Of a DNA stretch of 64,000 nt, positions 54,601 through 64,000 are shown piece after piece. Where the stretch lies: NCBI GenBank assembly GCA_038087015.1, contig JASBNA010000013.1:496001-560000 (forward strand). The letters run 5' to 3'. Position numbers and translations under genes: made by a program. This DNA is from Cerrena zonata. Lineage: Eukaryota; Basidiomycota; Agaricomycetes; Polyporales; Cerrenaceae. Within the stretch, counting starts at the first letter, position 1. Every line of letters begins with the position of its first letter. Below the pieces are notes generated by a model. The model saw only the letters and a list, made by a program, of their open reading frames with translations. It was not told where the DNA came from and did not search any database.

Positions 54601-55508
54601 CTTCTGGACCGATATATGGTTTAGCACTTAATAATTCAGGAGCTGCAAAATATAAAGAACCGCAATAAGTTTTCAAGACAGATTTAGGACTATACAAATT
54701 TGATAAACCAAAATCAATTATTTTAATATCACCTTTCTGATTGATCATAATATTTTCAATTTTTAAATCACGATGAACAACATTATTTTTATGACAATAA
54801 TCTAAAGCTGATGCAATGCCACGAGCAAATCTTCTAGCAGCTTTTTCTTTTAAAGAACCATGACTAACAATGTAATCCAACATTTGACCACCTTCGACGT
54901 ATTCAAACAACATATAATAATGGTTTGTCATTGGGACCATTTCGTATAACCTACAAATGAAAGGGATGAAATAATAATCTACCCTAATGCCCCTTCACGA
55001 ATGGTACGTTTATCTCTGGCAACTTCTTTTTCAAATTCTTTCTGTTTTTGAGCTTTAATCTGAGCATCAGGTAATTGGAGGATCATCTGCATGAGCTCTT
55101 TGATATAACTTAGCAGCTCTTGGTACAATTTTAACCGCGCAAAGTTCATAAGTTGAATTATGTTGAGCCAATTTAACTTTACCCATTGAACCAGCACCAA
55201 TTGTTTTCACGAAAATCCCAATCACCAATGGACTTTCTATGAAACTGTTGCTGTTGATCTTGTTGTTGCTGCTGTTGTTGTTGATGATGGTGATGATTTC
55301 CATGGCCATGGGCCCCACTGTGGGCCTGGTTTTGTTTTTGAGCGTGAACTTGTTGTGAGCATGAGCTTGTCTTTGTTTTTGAGGATCTAACAGTTGATGT
55401 TGTTGACGAGTTTGCCCTTGGTTAGCAGAGACAGTACTTGGAGTTGCAGAGTCATTTGGCATTGGAGGGGTAAAGGAAGCTGGAGGCAACAATTCTGACT
55501 TTTGAGCT

Positions 55509-55541
<33 letters not shown>

Positions 55542-56284
55542 ACCTGTGCCTGAGCTTGGGCTTGGGCCAACTGAATAGATTGATCATATTCTGGAGAGTT
55601 AGTGAACATTTGGGCGGGAGTTGGAGGAGGTAAAGGTCTATTTGAAGATGAAAAATTTCTTGAGGCAGGGACTGCACCTTGACTGCTAGAGCGAATACGT
55701 CTATTTTGATTATTATTATGATTAACTTTATTATTGGTTATATTAGCTTGTTGTTGCTGAACTTGTCTTTGAGCTGCTTGTTGGAATTGTTGTTGTTGTT
55801 GTTGTTGAATCTGATGTTGTAAAGAGGAGTTTCTTGAATGGGATTGATCATTTGGATACTGAGAACTAGCAGCCACGTACTGGGGGAAATTCTCATTATA
55901 ATTTTGGGATGCATTATTTAAGTCGGTTTTTGAGCTCTTCATTGAACCACTAACACTTCGTAACATTCTTGGGGTAGCCGGTCTACCGGGTTGTAATTGT
56001 TGTTGGAAATGATGCGATGAGCTTGATGGAGATGAATTAGCCGGGGTAGAAGAAGTAGCCACGGCAGCGGCAGCCGCATCACCACCAGTGAACATTGGTT
56101 GAGGAACCATGCCATGTCCATCGGGTGGGTTGGTCTTATAATGATGACCATGGAGTTCATTATCATTATTTGAACCACCACCACCGATTATTTCCCGATT
56201 AGTGGGTTCGGCGGCTGTGGATGAATTATAGCCAGAATTGCCCTGGTATTCGTAATTTGTCAGGGTATTCATGGTGGACGACAA
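51632..56284 (-). CDS. KIN1/KIN2 (MARK/PAR-1) protein kinase, five frameshifts
   Basis: Large kinase of the Kin1/Kin2 family, which acts at the plasma membrane in polarity and late exocytosis and, for Kin1/2, ER stress. Gln- and Ala-rich N-terminus (ATG 56284; alternating QA repeats near 55510-55560). Kinase domain: [37 protein letters not shown]-loop [28 protein letters not shown] long disordered middle precedes the Kin1-specific block [20 protein letters not shown] and the C-terminal KA1 domain ending ILKEL-like (VLKELNL). Five single-base breaks cluster in 400 bp over the start of the kinase domain: one missing base near 55350, extra bases near 55211, 55075, 54983 and 54959. Corrected, they restore [16 protein letters not shown] and [19 protein letters not shown] and the net length is in frame (about 1550 residues). 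Confidence 0.9.
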
Positions 56285-56801
56285 GCGCTCTATGGATTAG
56301 CTGGAGATATCAATTAAACCTTTTGTTTGGAATATGGGAAAGGGGGAAATTTAACAAAAAAATTTTTTTTTTTTTCGTTCTCTTCTTTGACGCCACTAGT
56401 CCCAATCAATAGGCCAATCAAGCTTTATTGAACAGATTAACAGTAATTGAATCAATCAGGGTAATACCTCTATATCTCAAGGTATGTATTGCTTCTAACC
56501 GCCTTTATCAAGGTTCAAAAGTGTTGAATGAATTAGTCTTTTTTTGGCCCTTTTTTTTTTTCTTCCTTTCTTTGACTTCCTTTCACTTCTTATCAGTGAT
56601 TGATGTAGCTTGGAAAAAACAGTAACAACACACTCAGAAAGGGCGGGAGACACTAACTAAGACGGTGAGGTTGGATTGGATGCCTGGAGGGGTGAAAAAG
56701 ATGTAAGATATAGATGAATTGAAGCTAATCCTGACTTTTTCTGAACGATTATCAAAGAGAAAGAGAACTACACTTTGCAAAGCTTCCTTTTGATTTCTCA
56801 C

Positions 56802-56832
<31 letters not shown>

Positions 56833-58030
56833 CTGATTCTATAAGCAGGACGCAGCGCTGGGGAGAGCAGTTCCGGGGGCGTTTACGGGGGCAGTCACGG
56901 GGGCGAGCACCCAAACATCGATGAAAAGAGCACTTCAACAAGCATCCCAGTTTGCAGCCAGTAATCTCAGATGAAATGGGAGGACCAGGTGAAACGAGGG
57001 TGCTAGGTGAAATGAGCTAGTCTGGTTGTTTCCCTGATGGAGCAGTCAGCTTGGTTAGACTGCGCTACTTACAATATATCTTAGTTCTACAGTAAGGGGA
57101 CCCAGGCTTGGGGGGAGGGTGACCGTAAATGAAGGCTTACGCACAACCGACGACCAAACCGGGGGGCCGGGGGTAGTTTTGCACTAATAAAAGCGATGCA
57201 AAACAGAGTATTGTGTGTTGAGTGGTTGAATGGGGGTTGAATCTGTGCTAAGTAGATGAATGGTGGAAATAGGACTTGTACATTGGCGTATTATTAGTTT
57301 CATTTGAAGTGAATCATTTTAAATTGCTGGCTTGAACAGGGATTCAACCTTTTTTCGTTGTTTTTTCGTTGGTTTTTTTTTTTTTTTGGTTAGTTCCGTC
57401 TTGTTTGCGCTAAACACGGCGAAGAGCTGGGTATGACTAGCTCAATTGGCTTGAGTCGGTTCAGGCTTGTTGTAAAGATGATTACACGAGACGAGACTGG
57501 CAAAGAAGGAAGCAAACCAACAAAAAACGAAAGAAAATAGAATTCATGCTTCACGATCTGGAAGAATTACTCCATTTAGTCAATTTTGCTAGGAGAACAG
57601 AGCATTTGGGAAGGTAGCTGTAAACAGACCAGCTCGGCATGCTAAATATACTTCTGATCGACGTATGATCGGATTGACAACCAATTGTAGGTCTAATCGA
57701 TGTTGGTTGTAGCAGATCGTGAAAAAAGAGAAAGGGGGAAGGCCCTGGTGTGCGGGTCTTTTTTTGACAAGTTTAATCATTTAAGGTCTAACTCAAAAGT
57801 TAAGGTCTAGTTCAAAGTAACGAAAGCTTATGGATCGTCTACAAGAGTCTAATTTAAGTAATGTTTATTTTAATGAATAGAAACTTCATCTGGATGATGA
57901 AAAGAGAAATATAAACTTCAAGGAATAGACATTTTTTCCTTAATCTAATCGGATCGTTAAAGAATATTTTTATTTATTTCAAAATTATATTTTGGATATT
58001 TGTTATTTCATGAAATCATTAGTCAACCAT
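56285..58030. other. 1.75 kb KIN1 upstream region with G-runs
   Basis: Long divergent-side leader. Holds T runs (56360, 56800-56827, 57366-57386), a G-run cluster (separate entry) and a G-rich stretch near 57100-57170. No protein gene or tRNA found. Confidence 0.5.
56860..56903 (+). other. Potential G-quadruplex motif
   Basis: Four G runs on the plus strand (56860-56863, 56875-56879, 56887-56891, 56899-56903) separated by 7-11 bases, the last three within a repeated ACGGGGGC unit, about 580-620 bp upstream of the KIN1 start. Confidence 0.55.
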
Positions 58031-58399
58031 TTAATGATCTTTGTGATGTTTCAAATGAGATTGGTATTCCCAAGTGTAACCAAAAAGAATAACAGCAATG
58101 GCTAAATGAATCAATGGTTTACCAGAAGCATTATCACCTTCGAAATAGGCAGCTTTATATTTACCCCATGGAGTGGTTGGTTTCTTGAATCCTGGTGCTG
58201 GTCCAGTTGGTAATTTCTTATAGAAAGAAACAACATCGGCCATTCTTTTGGCATTTGGATTAGAGCCAATATTCTATCAAATGTTAGTATTTATTCGGTC
58301 CACTAAGTAATCTCCTTCTCATCTTCTTAAACATACCTTGGCGGAAGCAACCTTTGGTGGAATCAAGGTAGACAATTGTCTTCTAATAATAAAGGACAT
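58031..58399 (-). CDS. ATP17: Mitochondrial ATP synthase subunit f, one intron
   Basis: Subunit f of the membrane part of the mitochondrial F1Fo ATP synthase. Exon 1 (58399-58337) encodes 21 residues including the mitochondrial presequence (MSFIIRRQLSTLIPPKVASAK). The 63-nt intron (58336-58274) starts GTATGT, has branch site TACTAAC and ends TAG. Exon 2 (58273-58031) continues NIGSNPNAKRMADVVSFYKK and encodes 80 residues. The product is 101 residues, matching the family (KPLIHLAIAVILFGYTWEY membrane segment, then HLKHHKDH). Without splicing only the last 70 residues would be seen from an internal Met. Confidence 0.95.
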
Positions 58400-58669
58400 G
58401 ATTGATTCTTAGTCTATTGAATGAAAAAGCCTATCAAGTATTTCCAATTCTTTTCTTCTTTTTTTTTTTGAATTGAAAACTTGTAGCGCGCTAACAAAAT
58501 TCGGGTTTCCCACTCTTTCTCGCTTTCTCATTCGTTGGTGAGCTTGGTCTATGCACTACTACAGCCGTCACGTGGCATACACCCGTACCATTTTTCTTCT
58601 GGCTACAGCACCCGTACATACAGATTTTTTCTTATATTAAAGTAATATACAAAGTCATTAGTTCATCAG

Positions 58670-58977
58670 TTAAGCTTCACTTATGTATAACACTAGAGTT
58701 TGGTTAGTAATAAATCTTTTTTTTTGTAAGATTAATGGCACATACCGTTATTTCCTCTGATGAAAACATCTCCATAAGTTCTGCTTTCAATACCCCCAAC
58801 GTGTTCTTTGGCATCGTCCAAAACAATATTCATGTATCCATCTATACTTTGTAAATTACCAGAGTATTCAACTCCATTATGTAATTTGACCACTACCGAA
58901 CTTCCAATGATGGTGCTTAAGAAATTGGATGGATTGGTCTTGGTAATGCTTGCACTTGGTGTCACAACGTCTGTCAT
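58670..58977 (-). CDS. LSM6: U6 snRNA-associated Lsm6, intron near the 3' end
   Basis: Lsm6 is a ring subunit of the Lsm1-7 complex (mRNA decapping) and the Lsm2-8 complex (U6 snRNA). Exon 1 runs 58977-58746 (MTDVVTPSASI..., Sm1 motif FLSTIIGSSVVVKLHNGVEY, SGNLQSIDGYMNIVLDDA). The intron, 58745-58693 (53 nt), starts GTATGT, has TTACTAAC and ends TAG. Exon 2 (58692-58670) adds only seven residues, completing the Sm2 motif as DVFIRGNN-VLYISEA. If unspliced, the frame would end at NNGMCH and the last Sm strand would be lost. ATG 58977 is chosen; an upstream extension to a GTG at 59067 is not family-like. Total 84 residues. Confidence 0.95.
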
Positions 58978-60123
58978 CCTGATTGGCTTGTGTTGTAAAC
59001 CAATTAATCTTTTATCACTTCGATTTTGAAATAAGTTTGGAAAAAATTGAAAAAGAGGTGTGCGCAAACCACGATACTGGTTACGTACACCAAATTTGTT
59101 GCATTTTTTGCAACTGCAAACTCCTCCACTGACATTAAGATGAACGTCGTATAATGCGTAATCACCAATTTCAGTAGGGGTGCATGACCCAAGCAGTAAG
59201 TGTATTTGGCGGATAACTCTTATGGGGATTTTTCTTATGGGGATAGCTTATACAACTATAACAACATTAAATATAAGATAGAATGTATATACCGAGTTCC
59301 TACGTATCTATATTTTTGTTTGATAACATCCCAAGCGAACGTTGAACGGTTCCTTAAGCAGTCCCTGTGCTGGAAAACCACGAGGATAAGTCTGAGATTT
59401 GATGATGATTATGATAATTCTGAATCTGAAAAAGGTTATTCTGATCCCAAAGAATTTGTCCCATTCTGTTTAGCCCCAGTTTGCTGTATGTGATCGGTTA
59501 TTAATCAGAAATAGTCGACATATCTTCATGGTCTGTAACAACTCGAATGTATTCTCCTTCCCATGGATTGATTCAATCGTACCTCGCAAATATAAAGAGT
59601 GCTTTGTCTTCTCATTGAGAATGGTTGACCTAATATATATCAGATTGGAAATCAACTGGGGCCAGCAGATACTACTCAGCTATGTCGTAATAACTATTTA
59701 TCTACACTATTCATCTTAACCTGGATTTCTTAAAGATTCTATAACGATGTTGCTGCTATGTAAAAAAAGGAATATTCCGAATCCCTTTAAAATCTCGATA
59801 TACACAGTGGCTCCTACAGATACATCTCTATTGCTCTTTGGATAATTTCTCATGTTTTTCCGTCAGCTATTCCTATCTTGTAACAAGCTATTTATGCCTG
59901 TACTTTCTCATAATAGATGCAAGTGTTTCTGCTTCAAGCAGAAAAAAATTATGCTTGAGACAGTATTTCCCTCCGTACACCCAGAGTGAGGTTCAAACTT
60001 TTTCTTCCTGATGGTAATTTATTCTGGGTAGATTCAGCCATTTTGATAGCTCAAACCTCCTGAACTTAAAACTAAAGCAATTTATGGACTATCTATAAGG
60101 ATATAGCATATGCAAAAAAGAAA
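58978..60123. other. Intergenic, LSM6 promoter and duplicated leader
   Basis: No supported gene. From about 59929 it is the diverged second copy of the leader found before the first tRNA-Gly/tRNA-Asp pair. A few 60-97-codon frames at 59200-59720 show no recognisable family. Confidence 0.45.
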
Positions 60124-60194
60124 TGCGCAAACCCGGAATCGAACCGGGGGCCCAACGATGGCAACGTTGGATTTTACCACTAAACCATTTGCGC
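60124..60194 (-). tRNA. tRNA-Gly(GCC), second copy
   Basis: Same sequence as the gene at 43401-43471, anticodon GCC, 71 nt, no intron. Confidence 0.97.
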
Positions 60195-60213
60195 AGTGAA
60201 TAGTAAGAAAGTG

Positions 60214-60285
60214 CTCCGCGACGGGGAATTGAACCCCGGTCTACCATGCGACAAACGGTAATTCTAGCCACTAAACTATCACGGA
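60214..60285 (-). tRNA. tRNA-Asp(GTC), second copy
   Basis: Same sequence as the gene at 43491-43562, anticodon GTC, 72 nt, 19 bp from tRNA-Gly. Confidence 0.96.
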
Positions 60286-61379
60286 AGATTTCATGTCAAA
60301 GAAAATACCTAGATCTTTATAAAAGCTAATATTATAACAGCTTACAAAAATCAATTGTTTTCCAATTTTTTCATATATTAGATTCAAGCTCTAATAGTTA
60401 GAAATTTCTATCCATAAATAATAAATTACACTTATGTTTTAGTCTGAGCCAAGATAATTCTTATATTTTACCCGAAAATGGCTGTTGAAATAAAATTCTC
60501 TTTTTCAATTTCAATTGATTAACCAGGAGCGGCTACCGAATTTTAAAATTGCTTCTGAAACTTAATTTTACTAGTTAATTTTACTCCGAGGACTTTAAAA
60601 TGGACTTTTTAATAATTCCACTGGCAAAAACAAGGTTTTTGGCAATACGAAGTTTGTGAGTTCTTAGCAGCCTTTCTAATACTTTGTTTTCCTTTCCGGA
60701 AGATTAACGAACTGTATCTATTACGGGATCTTTTCTGCAGAAAAGGCAATCAATCAACTCTCAGTTGTCTTTCACTCAATAATCAACTGAGGGCCATTTT
60801 GCAACCATTCTTCACAGAGCATGGCCATTTCAAATATTTCTCGTCTATTCTACTTAGACTACCCTAAGTTACTCATCTTGTGTTGCTTTCTAGTTCTCCT
60901 TGTAATTTTTCAACAAAGGCTATTGCATAGTGATGACCTCGTTGATTACAGAATAATGTACATTGAAGTATACTCATATAATAGATAGATTATCATTTTC
61001 TTCCCTTTGGCATAGAAAAAAGCTTTATTTAGCTTTCTATTGACCATTCTTATCTATCTTTGTCGAAAACATCCTCTCCCAGTTGAGAAACAGGAACTTA
61101 CTATTTGAAAAATAAAAATCCCATCTTCTCGATAAAGTTATTGTATGAACATTTAAAAATCAAAAAAGCACAAGAACAAAATTAACGAATATTATAGATA
61201 CAATACCAGTATGAATTGTTGATGTACTATCAAGCATATTTTCGAGTATTATTGCAGCCATTTGTTCCATACTCCGGATTTTCGTGAGCCATGAATCAAC
61301 TCCGGAAAAAAAATCATAAATGAAAAAAAAAAAAAAACTAAATGTTTCCATTGAGCTTAACTAACCCATTGAATTCCTC
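60286..61379. other. Intergenic, no gene seen
   Basis: AT-rich spacer between the tRNA pair and ARH1 with an A run at 61323-61338. No gene is supported. Confidence 0.45.
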
Positions 61380-62963
61380 ATGATACCCAAAGCTAATATA
61401 AGAATATTCAATCCAGTGTCACTGACTAATTTACAATGGAGGACATTCAGCCAAACCGCACACCACTTTCAACGTATACCTTCTTATAATATAGCAGTGG
61501 TTGGAGCTGGACCAGCTGGTTTTTATGTAGCACACCATTTATTGAATAAAAGCTCACCCAAAGATCAATTCAAATTGCATGTTGACATTTTCGATAGGCT
61601 TCCTGCTCCTTATGGATTGAGTAGATATGGTGTTGCGCCAGATCACCCTGAAGTTAAAAATTGTGAGGAATATTTAGATAATTTAATGGCAAAGTTTTCA
61701 CCATCGGATGAAGAAAATCACCAGGTAAGATTCTTTGGGAATGTTAATATCGGTAAGGATATTAAACTTGTTGATTTGCAGAAAAATTATCATTCAATAG
61801 TCTTGTCATATGGCTGTACTAGCGCAGATAATCAATTAAAAATTCCTGGTAATGAATTGCCAGGAGTGATATCTGCTCGTCAATTTGTCAACTGGTACAA
61901 CGGACATCCAGATTGTGATTCCAATCTTTCCACTCCTCCAGATCTAAGTAAAATAGAAGACGTAACTATTGTTGGTAATGGTAATGTTGCACTTGATGTT
62001 GCCAGAGTTCTTTTGGCTGATCCTGATTCACACTGGAACCCCACTGATATTTGCTCTAGGGCAGTCAAAGCTCTTCGTAATAGCTCAGTGAAAAACGTTA
62101 ATATCATGGCAAGAAGGGGTTTACTTGAGTCTGCTTTCTCTAATAAAGAAGTAAGAGAATTATTAGAATTATCAAAAAAAAATAATGTAAAATTCATTCC
62201 AGTTGATGAAAAAGTCATGGAAGAAATTCAACCATTCGTTAAAAACTTGGGCAGAGTTGATAAGAGAAAATTTGGGATCTTAGAAAAGTATTCTAAGCAA
62301 TCATCAGACAGTCCTCAACTGGACCCTGATACTAAAACTTGGTCCTTACAATATTTAAAGAGTCCTATTGAATTTGTGAAAAATCCAAATGATGATAACT
62401 TGTTGGCCGCAACTAGAGTCAGGTTAAACACTTTAAAACACGATACACTTACGAATAAAACTTCTATAGTTTCTTCAGAAGAAGCTCCTATTGAAACTGT
62501 TAAAAATGAATTAGTGATTCTTTCAATTGGATACCAAGGATCACCTTTGATTGGGTTCGAGGATGTAGATGTTTCTTTTGATACCCATCAAAATAGATTA
62601 TTGAACCATGAAGGTCGTATATTATTAAATGAAACCGGAGGTGAAAATCCCCATAATTTTAACTATAAAAAAGGTTGGTATACAGCGGGCTGGATTAAAA
62701 AGGGGCCAAAAGGCGTTATCGCTACTACGATGATGGAATCATTTGAGACTGCTGATCAAATTTTAGAAGACCTTACTAATGATGTGCATACTTCGGCTGC
62801 TTCAAAAACAGATGTAACTGAGTTACTTCAAAATACAGAATATGTTTCTTGGAATGGTTGGACAAAATTAAATGAAAAGGAGATAGAAATTGGAGAAAAA
62901 TTAGGTAAGACTAGGGAAAAAGTTGTCAACACTAGGGAAATGGTTCAAATTGCTAACAATTGA
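61380..62963 (+). CDS. ARH1: Mitochondrial ferredoxin-NADP+ reductase (adrenodoxin reductase)
   Basis: A 527-residue FAD enzyme of the mitochondrial matrix that passes electrons from NADPH to the ferredoxin Yah1 for Fe-S cluster and heme A synthesis; essential in S. cerevisiae. A mitochondrial presequence of about 30 residues (MIPKANIRIFNPVSLTN...) comes first. The FAD site is VVGAGPAGFYVAHHLL (about 40-55). The family motif is YGLSRYGVAPDHPEVKNC. The NADP site is VGNGNVALDVARVLL with NIMARRGLLESAFS. The C-terminal FAD motif is GWYTAGWIKKGPKGVIATT. Frame intact, ATG 61380. Confidence 0.95.
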   Translation: MIPKANIRIFNPVSLTNLQWRTFSQTAHHFQRIPSYNIAVVGAGPAGFYVAHHLLNKSSPKDQFKLHVDIFDRLPAPYGLSRYGVAPDHPEVKNCEEYLDNLMAKFSPSDEENHQVRFFGNVNIGKDIKLVDLQKNYHSIVLSYGCTSADNQLKIPGNELPGVISARQFVNWYNGHPDCDSNLSTPPDLSKIEDVTIVGNGNVALDVARVLLADPDSHWNPTDICSRAVKALRNSSVKNVNIMARRGLLESAFSNKEVRELLELSKKNNVKFIPVDEKVMEEIQPFVKNLGRVDKRKFGILEKYSKQSSDSPQLDPDTKTWSLQYLKSPIEFVKNPNDDNLLAATRVRLNTLKHDTLTNKTSIVSSEEAPIETVKNELVILSIGYQGSPLIGFEDVDVSFDTHQNRLLNHEGRILLNETGGENPHNFNYKKGWYTAGWIKKGPKGVIATTMMESFETADQILEDLTNDVHTSAASKTDVTELLQNTEYVSWNGWTKLNEKEIEIGEKLGKTREKVVNTREMVQIANN

Positions 62964-63069
62964 TTGAAACTGCTTACATGTAAATAATCATATACATATA
63001 ATTTTTAACATAATGTATTTGTAATCTTGTCTATATAAAGCCAAAGAAATGAAAACGGAGATGTAAAAT

Positions 63070-64000
63070 CTATTTGAGTTTATCATCACATCCAGTTATC
63101 TTCATCAAGTAATGAGTATGTTCATTCTTTCCCATTGAATCGGGCCACATCTTGCCTAAGCTTGGAAATGCTTCTTGGTTAATACCATTAACGACATAGT
63201 TTTTACCTCTTCTTTCAACATTTTCAGGGTTATGAGGTAAATTTTTTTTATTGATAAAGTATTCAAAACCACCATGTTCGAAAATATAACTCGTGGGAGG
63301 AAGATACGGAACCATATCATTTTTATGGGTTACTCTAATGAAACCAGATTTGAAGCGACCATTAGCATTGATATTTGATATGGTTTTATGCGTATTAAAA
63401 TGAGTATCAGCGAAATTCATAAGTTCAGCATTACCTACTTTAGGACCTCCAAATGAAACAACCAAAGGGTCCAAGCCCATCATTTGAAATTCAATTCCAC
63501 TTAAAAGCGCCAAAGCAGCCCCCAAAGAATGACCAACAATAACTACTTTATAATCAAGATTTGCATCTTTCAAATCAGCAACTTCACTTATAACTCTGGC
63601 ACAGTTGTTTCTGACAAAATTATAAAAGCCCCTGTGAACCATGCATCCTTCACAACTTACTTTCTTTGATCTGCCTTTGAAGTATTTACCAGAGTTCACC
63701 ATTGGTTCATATTTTACCGGAACAGTATCGAAATCACCAATCCAATCTCTGGTGGAAGAAGTACCTCTGAAAACTAGCAAGATTCTTTTGGAAGGATGAT
63801 CAATTGCATAATATCCGGAACCCACTTCCCCCCAGTCATTAAAGTCAAAAGTTGCAAGTACTTCAATGTGTTTATAGTTTGGCTGCTTACATTTTTTCAA
63901 GGGACAGTTAGTGTCACTGTTTCCAAGTTCACCTGGACCAAGGCCCCTTTTCAAGCAATAAGCAATGGAGGCAATATTGGCATAGTCAACCAAGTCGTTA
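63070..64000 (-). CDS. Class-3 (alpha/beta hydrolase) lipase, 5' end outside window
   Basis: A lipase of the fungal class-3 family, open to the right edge of the window, so its N-terminus (probably with a signal peptide) is missing. The visible part starts near the mature N-terminus (DYANIASIAYCLKRGLGPG). The nucleophile elbow is VGHSLGAALALLSG, the oxyanion region is VFRGTSSTRDWIGDF, the likely catalytic Asp is in THKNDMVPYLPP and the likely catalytic His is in NEHTHYL near the C-terminus. Cys pairs suggest secretion. These enzymes hydrolyse triacylglycerols. The stop is at 63070-63072, and the gene converges with ARH1 about 105 bp away. Confidence 0.88.
   Translation of the reverse strand, partial: NDLVDYANIASIAYCLKRGLGPGELGNSDTNCPLKKCKQPNYKHIEVLATFDFNDWGEVGSGYYAIDHPSKRILLVFRGTSSTRDWIGDFDTVPVKYEPMVNSGKYFKGRSKKVSCEGCMVHRGFYNFVRNNCARVISEVADLKDANLDYKVVIVGHSLGAALALLSGIEFQMMGLDPLVVSFGGPKVGNAELMNFADTHFNTHKTISNINANGRFKSGFIRVTHKNDMVPYLPPTSYIFEHGGFEYFINKKNLPHNPENVERRGKNYVVNGINQEAFPSLGKMWPDSMGKNEHTHYLMKITGCDDKLK

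Larger units (their letters stand above)
59929..60285. repeat. Segmental duplication copy B (tRNA-Gly/tRNA-Asp unit)
   Basis: Second copy of the unit at 43183-43562, same orientation, about 16.7 kb away. See copy A. Confidence 0.85.

Noticed and set aside
4832..55360. Programmed +1 frameshifting at stop codons (Euplotes-like) as a common cause of the breaks
   Set aside because: Many breaks can be read as skipping one base at a stop, but those at about 54959 and 55211 must occur before the stop to keep conserved residues ([15 protein letters not shown]), and others are -1. No shared motif exists.
59200..59719. Two frames of 63-97 codons downstream of the LSM6 start
   Set aside because: No recognisable domain and many stops in neighbouring frames; not supported.
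1..64000. CRISPR arrays or bacterial-type operons
   Set aside because: Repeats present are contiguous minisatellites without spacers, and genes have introns and yeast spacing.

Overview
This window looks like nuclear DNA of a budding yeast, most likely of the CUG-Ser1 (CTG) clade. It is AT-rich and compact. Its two spliceosomal introns use GTATGT...TACTAAC...TAG, and two of its tRNA genes carry introns. The gene set is Candida/Debaryomyces-like: a NIK1-type multi-HAMP histidine kinase, a SKL-ended SPS19, INO2 and an IPxWQ-repeat PEX14. CTG codons fall at positions where a Ser is expected in the SNF1-like kinase and perhaps in POL3, which is suggestive but not proof.

Layout. 1-20.4 kb is a normal gene-dense stretch: CDC43 (3' end only), HEM25, PEX14, an Asn/Ser-rich unknown, MED5, a UGA4-type permease, POL3, NIK1, a secreted unknown and HLJ1. 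20.4-31.2 kb is gene-poor and accessory-looking: tRNA-Pro, a Ty3/gypsy-type reverse transcriptase relic with mutated catalytic residues, a 3 kb desert, a divergent SNF1-type kinase, another desert, a 39-codon metallothionein-like gene and a heptamer minisatellite. 31.3-42.9 kb holds SPS19, the metacaspase MCA1, a frameshifted Fyv8-like gene, TGL3 (catalytic Ser apparently Ala), ELP6 and a GCR1_C/Crypton-related DNA-binding gene with an in-frame stop. 42.9-48.1 kb is a 5 kb region without protein genes, with three tRNA genes and a GC-rich hairpin island. 48.1-64 kb holds INO2 (with a 4-codon uORF), a DDT/WHIM-type chromatin gene, a KIN1/KIN2 kinase, ATP17 and LSM6 (both with introns), a second copy of the tRNA-Gly/tRNA-Asp pair, ARH1 and a partial class-3 lipase.

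The genes are mostly housekeeping and form no single pathway. Loose themes are mitochondria and heme/Fe-S (HEM25, ATP17, ARH1), peroxisome/lipid (PEX14, SPS19, TGL3, INO2, lipase) and stress/kinase signalling (NIK1, SNF1-like, KIN1, MCA1). Several conserved and normally essential or important genes (POL3, MED5, KIN1/2 and others) are interrupted by single-base frameshifts. The simplest explanation is residual indel error in the consensus, and this should be settled before any biology is built on those breaks.
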